From Elmis aenea (Eukaryota > Arthropoda > Insecta > Coleoptera > Elmidae), in the NCBI GenBank assembly GCA_947652605.1, contig OX393578.1, positions 54,505,415 to 54,569,414 of the forward strand: a stretch of DNA of 64,000 bases, written 5' to 3'. This document shows, in pieces, positions 56,812-64,000 of the stretch (positions within the stretch are counted from its first letter, which is position 1; each line of letters opens with the position of its first letter). The notes beneath the pieces are model-generated. The model was not told where the DNA came from. It saw only the letters and a list, made by a program, of their open reading frames with translations, and did not search any database. The position numbers and the translations under genes are program-made.

Positions 56812-57232
56812 CAGTGCTTCTCAACCTTTTTGTACTTGTGGCCCCCTTTTTCATATACATTTTTATTGCGACCCCCCTCCAATTTTCGAGATTCTTTATA
56901 CTGTGCAATGTTGGCAACCCGAACTAGAAATAAAACGCGTTTGCAGTAATACCACTCGAAATTCAGTGTCATATTTACAACACTACTAGTACACGGTGTA
57001 AAAACACTATTTTTATTTATTTTAAGAGTGTATTTTATAAAAGGTATTGTCTTTTTTTTGTTGTTCAGTGCAATGTACATATTTTACTTACATAATTTAT
57101 TTTAAGTTTATTATTTTATTTTAAGTGTATTTATGTTATTGTTTTTTGTTAAATTTTTTTTTTGCTTCAATTTCCATTTTTCTTCGTGACCCCCCTTCAG
57201 ATGTTTCGCGACCCACAGGTTGAGAATCGCTG
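56812..57232. mobile_element. hAT-like MITE, CAGTGCTTCTCAACC family
   Basis: CAGTGCTTCTCAACCTTTTT at the left, GGTTGAGAATCGCTG at the right, and a perfect 8-bp duplication TATTAACC (56804-56811, 57233-57240). GTGGCCCCC and GACCCCCC tracts face each other. 421 bp. Confidence 0.9.
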
Positions 57233-57254
57233 TATTAACCTATTATGGTTCATA

Positions 57255-58990
57255 TACACGGTGTTTCTAAAAGGTTGTCCAAAAATTCTAGTGCTAATAC
57301 TACGTGAAAAAATAAGAAAAAAAGCTCATATAAACAAAGGTCCGAAAACGCTTCCTAAGGGAGCTAGAGCCCCTCGAAGGAGGTGTCGAAAAAGTGGATT
57401 TTATTTATTATCTCAGGAATCCGTTGAGGTACGGTTATGAGACTTGGTATGCAGTTTAGTAGTTATGCATGGTATTATTTTACACTATTGACAAAATTAT
57501 CTTTAAACCATAGGCGTACGAAAATGGACCCTACCCCCCTTTTTTCTCAATATTTTTTTAATGTTTACTATTTACTCAAATTACGTTGAAGAATGTGATT
57601 CTACGAATAAAAATACCTTAAAAAGGTACTCTTTGTAATTTGCAATAGAACCAACCATCTTCAAGAAAAATAGGTTTAAAAAAGTTGCAGCAGAAACGTT
57701 AATAAAGTGATATTATCATTGATCTAGGTTGGCTTATGTCAGGTCAGTTATTACTACGTGACTTAAGCTGTGTAAATTTTATTTTGTTACCCAAAATGGA
57801 ACAGTATACCTTTGCAGAAATGTCAGATATACATTTATTTTATGGGCGAGCTAACGAATCACATACAAGACCAAATCTTAGTAAATTCTCGTCTTGTCTT
57901 TCACGAGTCTCTAATTAAAACAAAGGTATTTTGTAATAATGATGAACAATTTTATTTTTCTTATTTACAATTTAAAAAAAAACTCCATAAAAAATTAAAA
58001 TCAAATTAAATGTTCAAAATGCCCCCCATTCATTTCAACACAACTGTTGATACGATGCATCATTGATTGTCTTACGCGTTCAAACATTCCTGGCATGTTT
58101 CTAATAATTTTGCACCCGTTCATAACACGTTGCTCCAAATCCCCGACATTATCAACAGGAGTTGCATAAACTAAAGATTTTAAGTATCCCCACAAAAAAA
58201 AAAATCTAATGGATTTAGGTCGGGTGAACGAGGTGGCGATGATGTAGGTCCACCTCGACCTATCCATTTGTCGGGAAACGCTTCGTTTAAATTTTAAATG
58301 CTCTCGGACTAAAATGCTGAAATGAGGTGGAGCACCATCATGCATGAACCACATGTTTAGCCTAGTTTCGTATGGCTTGTCGTCGAGCAAATCTGTTAAA
58401 ACGTTTTGTAAGAAATTAAGATAGACAGGGCCACTCAACCTGTTAGGTAGAACGTAGAACATGTGGCCCGATTATTCTGTCTCCAAGAATACCTGCCCAT
58501 ACGCTAATGGAGAATTTATTTTGGTGTCTCGATTCAAAAAACGCGTGGGGGTTTTCTTCCGCCCAGACGTGATTGTTGTGAAAGTTGATTATACCTCCAC
58601 GTGTAAATCCTGCTTTATCCGAAAAAAGAACTTTACTAAGAAAAAGACGAACAGTAGCGCATTTTTGCAAGAGCCATTGGGAAAACGTTATTATCGATTG
58701 AAAATCTTCAGGTTTAAGGGCCTGTACTCTCTGCATATGATAGGGATGAAGTAACTGTTCGTGTAGAACTCTCCATACCGTGGATGAAGAAACTCCCTCC
58801 TCTGCAGCTATTTTTCTTGTGCTGGTTTGCGGATTAACAGCAACTCGATCTAAAATCCGTACTTCTGTTTCTGGAGTTCGAGTATAACGATTTCTTCCAA
58901 AATCACTCTTGTTTACAGCAAATTGACCATGTTCTCGCAGTCGCCGATCAATACGAATAAAAGTTTTGTGGCATGTAGTATTACGATTTG
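57255..58990 (-). mobile_element. Mariner-like element with near-complete transposase, right end lost
   Basis: TACACGGTGTTTCTAAAAGG at the left fits the termini of the other mariner-like elements here. The transposase occupies 58001-58990 on the minus strand. At 58991 the sequence switches abruptly to repeat S (TTGAATTCCTCTCATG, also at 55617), so the transposase start and the right terminus are missing. Confidence 0.65.
58001..58990 (-). pseudogene. Mariner-like (DUF4817/DDE_3) transposase, frameshifted
   Basis: Reading from 58990 leftward: RNTTCHKTFIRIDRRLREHG, then TPETEVRILDRVAVNPQTST, then VSSSTVWRVLHEQLLHPYHM (the two helix-turn-helix units), then VLFSDKAGFTRGG (first catalytic aspartate, near 58615), HNNHVWAEENPHAF, MWFMHDGAPPHF (second aspartate, near 58335) and PPRSPDLNPLDFF (third, near 58220). 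LWGYLKSLVYATPVDNV follows, with a stop at 58001. All three catalytic regions are visible, but frames change near 58450, near 58285, and at an 11-adenine run at 58194-58204 that separates LDFF from LWGYL. The N-terminal methionine is lost at the junction with repeat S. This is the most complete transposase in the window and the best family reference for the foldback elements. Confidence 0.85.
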
Positions 58991-59669
58991 CTTACTTGAA
59001 TTCCTCTCATGTTTTAATAGTTTCGTTTTCAAGGTGTAAATTTTGGTTGTGCTCTTCTACTACTAATTAGTTTTGTCTAGGTTTATTTCGACCAAGCTAA
59101 CAAAAAATAAAATAACAGAGCATCTACCGTACACCCCTGACTTGGCAATGCGCGAGCTTTGATCAGTTTTTGAACTGAAAAGAAATTTGCGGGGCAGAAA
59201 TGTCTCATTTGAGGAGGAGGTGGATTCTGCAGTTCACAATTATTTTGCCAGTTTATGAAAACAAAATTGTTTAGAAGCTTTTAAAGAGCGCAAAATAAGA
59301 ATGTAAGGTTAAAATTGTGAGGTACATTTAGTTAGTGAAGGGAATCATCTGGAACATAGTTAAAATAAAATATTGAAAAATATTAACCGCGTATTTTATT
59401 CTTAAAAAATGCGCTTGCCTCTCGTAATATGGCGTTATGAAAGTTTATTGTTGTAAAGATATATCATTTGTCAGATTAGATTAAACTAAATAACCGGTAT
59501 TATCAAAAATATTTACTGGTGCCGAACGTACACTACATTTTTGGTTAAAAAGATGGAAAGTCAATATAAAATGAAAGCGTTTAATACTGTACTTTGTCTT
59601 CTGTATTTTTTGCAAGTAATTTTCTCTATTATATGTTTTTCATTTAATGACGTACAAATTTTAATTTAA

Positions 59670-60042
59670 CCTTCGAGCGGGCGAGCCTAAAATTATAACA
59701 TTAGCAGGCGCGCAGGATAAATTTTATCTCGTGCGTTATTTGTATGTATTTTGCTGATTTAAAATATTTTGACGGTTTCGAGGGCCATATTTTTGTTTAT
59801 TATTTATTGTTGAATAGTTGTGGCATACCTAGGTCGTAAGGGCATTCATTTTTTTATGTAATTTTATATTCTTTTGATTGTGCAAAAATAAAAATTTCAG
59901 TTGTCTATGTAATAGGTACGTAGTTTTATTTGCAAAAATAATCAAAATATATTCCAAATTCAATTGTAACATAACATAAATTCATAAACATAAGAATAAT
60001 AACAAAATAATAAAATCAAAAAGTATTCTTAAAGACTAATAA

Positions 60043-60076
<34 letters not shown>

Positions 60077-60201
60077 TATATAGCAAAAACATTGTTTTAG
60101 GAATACCTTTGGGTTAGACGGCGCCGGAAACTCTAAAAAAAAAGTTATCGCCAAAAATCTTAAAAAGGTATAAATTTTATCACTGCGCGCTCGCTCGAAG
60201 G
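59670..60201. mobile_element. piggyBac-like MITE with CCTTCGAGCG ends
   Basis: TTAA at 59666-59669 and 60202-60205 flank CCTTCGAGCGGGCGAGC and GCGCGCTCGCTCGAAGG. The paralogous locus in repeat S copy 1 has a single TTAA at 38328-38331 with no insert. 532 bp; contains an (ATT)n run near 60050-60078 and no transposase frame. Confidence 0.9.
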
Positions 60202-60308
60202 TTAAATTGTTTACGTGTTTGCTTTTATCTTTAATGTAGGTGAAGATTTTCTTTGTTCTAAAATTTGCACGTAAATTCTTTTTTAAATAGTGAGTAATTA
60301 TCTTGTTA

Positions 60309-60503
60309 TACCGGGTGTTTTTCACTTTGTGATGGGGCACCATTGGTATATCCGTAAATTTGGTTTTTAGGGGTGTATTTTAAACAGCTTTTTGTTCAAA
60401 AGACTCTTCTAAAGTGCTAACGTTTGTTTCATTTAATTAACCTTGTATTTTTATTATTTACGGAGAAGGCAACAGTGCCCCATCGAAAAGTGAAACACCC
60501 TGT
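60309..60503. mobile_element. Small TIR element, TACCGGGTGTTTTTCAC family
   Basis: GGGTGTTTTTCACTTTGTGA and ATCGAAAAGTGAAACACCC are inverted relatives, with GATGGGGCAC/GTGCCCCATC. The same unit exists in repeat S copy 1 (about 38437-38632), so it predates that duplication. Confidence 0.6.
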
Positions 60504-60559
60504 TTATAAAATTGTAACTGTTGCATATGCACTTTGTGAATTGCATTTGAATTTTATAG

Positions 60560-60809
60560 GATACTAGGCGATTTACCTGGCGTTGCACGGGTGATTACAA
60601 TTCTCTTTTGTCAGTCACAGACTACTCGCGCTCCGCGCTTGCGCCCGGCGGACGTTCCCAGATTATCAATCACCTTTATACGTCCTTTATACGACGTTTG
60701 ATCCGTTGGGTCCTAAATAGTAACTGTGCCAAATTTGGTCCCGATCGGTCAACGGACCTAGGATTCTATAGCGAACAAACAAACAAACACACAAGCAAGC
60801 TCTTTTATA
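60560..60809 (+). repeat. Fragment of a common insect interspersed repeat
   Basis: GGCGATTTACCTGGCGTTGC and later GTGCCAAATTTGGTCCCGAT, CGGTCAACGGACCTAGGATT and (ACAA)n-rich sequence have the style of a widespread class of arthropod repeats. I cannot assign a family. Confidence 0.4.
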
Positions 60810-61433
60810 TACAGAGTGTGTAAAAATTGGCGGAAGCGCTACACGTGGCGATGTTCTTCGTAAAATTCTAAGTCGAAAATCTTAATGCGAAAATGTTGTA
60901 CCATGCCTACTGTGTCTGCAAGAGGTCCTCAAAGTTTTGACATTTAGTCTTTTAATAAGCGTTATTATTCAATATTTGCAAATGAAAAAGCTGCAATTTG
61001 GAATAAAAATAAATTTCGAATAGTATTTTTTCCTAAATATTGTATTCTTCCTTTCAAAAATTGGTGTTAAAAATATGTAAATCACTGATTTGAATGAAAA
61101 TAATACGGCAACATTGTCATTAGCTGTCATCTCTGTTTTTCTCGTAATTTTTTCTAGTTTGTGTTAGACGATACCAAAAAGTTTGCAGCTATGTTTATGA
61201 ACTGAAGGTTTTCAGTTCGAACAAAAATTGTAAATATTTAAGTAAAAATTGCTGATAAAAAAAAGGTCCAAACGCAAATCAATGTGCAATGTTGCCAATT
61301 TTTTTTTTCTTTAAATGGTTCCTGAGGCCATAGGAAGCATGGTACAACATTTTCGTATTATGATTTTCGACTTAGAATTTTACGAAGAACATCGCCACGT
61401 GTAGCGCTTCCGCCAATTTTTACACACCCTGTA
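60810..61433. mobile_element. TIR element, TACA(G/C)... GTGTGTAAAAATTGGCGG family
   Basis: TACAGAGTGTGTAAAAATTG at the left pairs with CAATTTTTACACACCCTGTA at 61433. The match extends about 95 bp, through CGGAAGCGCTACACGTGGCG, TTCTTCGTAAAATTCTAAGT and GAAAATGTTGTACCATG. TA flanks. No frame. Confidence 0.85.
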
Positions 61434-62277
61434 TAGGTATAGAAGAACTTCGGTTGATTTAACATTAAGAACCACCTACTTTCATTACAAAGTCCTTTAA
61501 TTGAAAAGCAAACCAAACAAATTTGTGCAGTTTAGATATACGAGTACCACAAATTTCATCTGGCAAACAATTACCTGGTTGTTAATCCGAAATTTTTAAT
61601 TTAAGTGTAGTGCCAAGTTAACTTTGACGCTAATCTGAACTTTGTAGTATTTCGCGATAACCAGCATAATATTGTTCGATTGCATAAAATACTCCAATTA
61701 AATAACCACATCTACCAGTACTTTTCATCTACAAACATTGACTTTCTGTCAAAAAAACCGATTCTACAACCTTCCAAGCCGATTATAGTAAACCAAATGT
61801 CAATTTAAAAATACAACACCGTTTTTTAGGCACACCAAATAAAAACATTAATTTTCGTCCAAAATTTTTTTAAGGTTATAAAAATTAACCAAAATGGTGC
61901 TGTCTTATCAAAAATTGCTTCCTCTTTTGGAAAATGTAAAAATATGCAGAGTGTTCCTTTTGAAATAACAAAGGCGAAACCGGAAGTGAGACAAAAGTGC
62001 ACAAATGTTTAAGTAATCCGTTTGTTACACCTATCATATGTCTAAAGTTTCCGTTATCTAAATTCAAGCGTTTTAAGAAATATTGATCATTGCCAGTGTG
62101 TCAGTTACTAGCGAAAAACTGATTTTTGTCATTTCACTCAAGTGTTATATCTCCTTTATTGTTGTAAACATCGGAAAATTTTTAAAAATAATTTTTAGGT
62201 ATATTTGATTTAATGGTGATTAAAAAAATTAATTTGCACTCGCCGTTAAACAGTTGGATTACAGATTTACTGTTTTA
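61434..62277. other. No supported gene
   Basis: A stretch near 61920-62000 (AAAATGTAAAAATATGCAGA, GTGTTCC, ACCGGAAGTGAGACAAAAGT) is degenerate mariner-arm debris. Nothing else recognised. Confidence 0.4.
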
Positions 62278-62613
62278 TACAGGGTGTCCCCGTTATCACC
62301 GCAAATATTTTAAGTGGTGATAGAGGACCTTTTTCTAAGAAAAAAAAGCAAGTAAAACTTTTTCCTAAAATCAAACGCTAAGCAGATATCAACACTTACC
62401 TACTTGATTTTTTTACACATCTGCATCTGTAGCCGAAAATATCAATTTTATCGTAAAATACCTAAAAGCTTTTTAATAGAACATGAAATTCTCTACAAAA
62501 TTGGTCAGAGCCTTTTAAATGCAGAAGTGTAAAAAAAATCAAGTAGGTAAGTGTTGGTATCTGCTAAGCTTTTGATTTTAAAATATTTGCGGTGATAACG
62601 GGGACACCCTGTA
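62278..62613. mobile_element. TIR element, TACAGGGTGTCCCCGTTATC family
   Basis: TACAGGGTGTCCCCGTTATC at the left pairs with GATAACGGGGACACCCTGTA at 62613. Inner pair: ATATCAACACTTACCTACTT/AAGTAGGTAAGTGTTGGTAT. 336 bp, no frame. Confidence 0.9.
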
Positions 62614-63640
62614 TATTAAAGCTATAAATAACAATGACCTGTCGAATTCCTTATTTTTTAGTCATTTCAGATACATATAATATAAGTTGAAGTGGTTATT
62701 TTCAGTAATACGTAAGTTACAAAAGTTATACATTGTTTTTAAGATTAACAAGATAACAATAAACTTTATTGCGATTATTGAATTTTTAGGCTATGTCCTA
62801 TTGTTCTTTTTGTCATAGATAAATGTGTATTTCTAGCGTGCACTTCTCTTGATTCATTAATAATGCAAGAGCTTAATATTCTATTGTTTCTGCTATATAT
62901 TTTGTAAGTAATTTACTATATTTATCATCAGTTTTCGTTTATTGCATTTGCATAATTTGCTTTAAATTGTGTGCGGGTATGCTTTATTTGAGGAATGTGT
63001 AAGTTTTGCATGTTCTAAAATGTGCTATAAATTTTATTTCAAAAGTGAATGAGGAAGTTGTTACATGTTAAATAGTTTTTGCTGCTTACGACACCCTTAA
63101 TTAATAGGAAAACCAAAAACTTTTGCATTTTGGAAAACGCACAGTTTTTATCTGTCCAACGATTAGCTGTAACCCCGAACTTTTTAATTTTTCTGTAGTC
63201 TCACACTGACTCATGCTGACGTAAATATCGCATCGTTTCTCGATTACCAATATAATTTCATGATAGTCTTAGTAAAAATTCCGTGATAATACTTCTTTGT
63301 TGTGTTATAATGTAATTGAAATACCGTATTAGTATGTCTTATGTTTAATTTAAGTTTATCTAATCCGATTTATTTGTATAACTAAACAAGTAAAGTATGG
63401 ATCATTTACCAAAATTCATCCATTCACGGTGAAACCGATTTTTATATTGTATCTAGTTTTTTCACTCCTTATTAAATGGATTTTTCTCAAAATTTTCTTG
63501 GCAAAATATAAACTGATGAGACTATTTTTCTTGTCTTATGACTTATCACGAAATTGTCCGAATTCGGCTTATAAGTATCTAAGAGATAAAAATATTCCTT
63601 TACTCATAATCAAATTGATTTTTTTTTTAATTGAGAGTTT
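62614..63640. other. No supported gene
   Basis: AT-rich spacer; short frames without domains. Confidence 0.4.
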
Positions 63641-63830
63641 AGGGACGCTTCGACATCTGAGGTCACTAGCGTCCGGGAGGAGGGGGCGGGGAACACGGAA
63701 AGGGTGGGTAAGGGTAGAGGGTAGGTGGAAGTACTGTCACAGCATTTGCCTATAGTAGGTAGGGGAAACCACCTGGAACCCCTACGATGACAGACGGCCG
63801 CGGGTCAAATTGTTTTAGTTATCGTATCTT
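63641..63830. other. GC- and G-rich patch of unknown nature
   Basis: GGGAGGAGGGGGCGGGGAAC, then GGGTGGGTAAGGGTAGAGGG, then ACGGCCGCGGGTC contrast sharply with the AT-rich surroundings. No reliable frame. It may be a fragment of a retrotransposon end; it directly precedes the homology to LRR gene A. Confidence 0.35.
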
Positions 63831-63870
63831 GTATTTATGGATATTTTTGTGATATTTTCTTTATTTGTAG

Positions 63871-64000
63871 AAATTGCTTCACATATGTAAAGAGCTCCTG
63901 TCTTATCACAAAAAATTTCGCAGACTGCAATGGACTTACCGATTTTCCAGAAGGAAATAATGAGGTAGAGGTTTTAAGAATCCGGCACAGCACACTCAAG
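63871..64000 (+). CDS. Start of LRR membrane protein C, paralogue of A (cut by window end)
   Basis: From about 63826 the sequence aligns with 41908 onward, covering intron-like sequence, the TTTGTAG acceptor (63864-63870) and the beginning of the exon. In the same frame as gene A it reads CFTYVKSSCLITKNFADCNG, then LTDFPEGNNEVEVLRIRHST and LK at the edge, with no stop. DCNGLTDFPEG is identical to A, including the N-cap cysteine. The alternative acceptor TATGTAG of gene A is changed to TATGTAA here, so the shared upstream acceptor is the better candidate in both genes. The rest lies outside the window. Confidence 0.65.

Larger units (their letters stand above)
58991..60545. repeat. Dispersed composite repeat S, copy 3
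   Basis: Collinear with 37660-38690: CCAAGGTGTAAAATTTTG-type segment, AGAGCATCTACCGTA, GTTCACAATTATTT, AATATTAACCGCGTATTTTA, GTAAGTAATTT, TTTACGTGTTTGC. It differs by an insertion at 59670-60201. Confidence 0.7.

Noticed and set aside
63429..63755. 108-residue frame ending in an Arg/Gly-rich segment
   Set aside because: The Arg/Gly part comes from the G-rich patch; no homology or start context.
1..64000. CRISPR arrays, bacterial operons, endogenous virus genes
   Set aside because: No regularly spaced direct repeats, no Shine-Dalgarno-led gene runs, and no gag/protease/integrase or envelope motifs were seen. All the reverse transcriptases read are of the LINE type.

Overview
The window looks like nuclear DNA of an arthropod, most likely an insect. 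It is AT-rich, with intron-like splice acceptors and polyadenylation-type signals. Non-LTR retrotransposon remains have insect-style tails, and there are many Tc1/mariner-, hAT- and piggyBac-like elements. The order is not provable from sequence alone; a beetle is only a guess. There is no operon, rRNA, convincing tRNA or CRISPR array. Most of the 64 kb is transposable-element DNA in nested layers, and only the right-hand third holds plausible host genes.

Layout. 1-9.2 kb: three long-armed foldback mariner-like elements, one cut by the window edge, with a 987-bp piggyBac-like element inserted in the third. 9.2-18.6 kb: a dispersed 0.4-kb repeat, three LINE remnants (10.8, 12.6 and 14.9-17.1 kb) and a 224-bp retroposed perfect hairpin flanked by a 12-bp target-site duplication. 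19.4-24.6 kb: long-TIR elements interrupted by a hAT-like element with an internal 546-bp tandem duplication and by short MITEs. 25.6-36.7 kb: LINE tails, several MITEs and long stretches where I see no gene. 36.7-41.7 kb: a dispersed LINE-containing repeat, then a foldback element that contains a LINE that contains a mariner copy of the Stowaway type, then another foldback element.

41.9-48.3 kb and the last 130 bp hold the apparent host genes. These are a leucine-rich-repeat (LRR) membrane protein on the + strand (A, 41947-43098), a two-lobed LRR membrane protein on the - strand (B, 46254-47868), and the start of a paralogue of A at the right edge (C, 63871 onward). Both complete genes appear as last exons that follow a splice acceptor, so their signal-peptide exons are not identified. 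Between A and B is one exon of a SANT/Myb-like DNA-binding protein. The LRR genes sit in a diverged tandem repeat of about 290 bp whose orientation flips between blocks.

48.3-63.6 kb is again transposon-dominated: a four-level nest (48347-50698), a second copy of the hAT-like element, two more piggyBac-like elements with TTAA duplications, a nearly full-length but broken mariner-like transposase (58001-58990), and several short TIR elements.

The recurring theme is a set of about a dozen otherwise unrelated palindromic elements that share the terminus TACAGGGTG or a one- or two-base variant of it. Remnants of a DUF4817/DDE-type transposase lie in or next to several of them. The genes in view do not form a pathway. 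The likely biological function is extracellular recognition or adhesion by the LRR proteins; everything else is mobile DNA and its wreckage.
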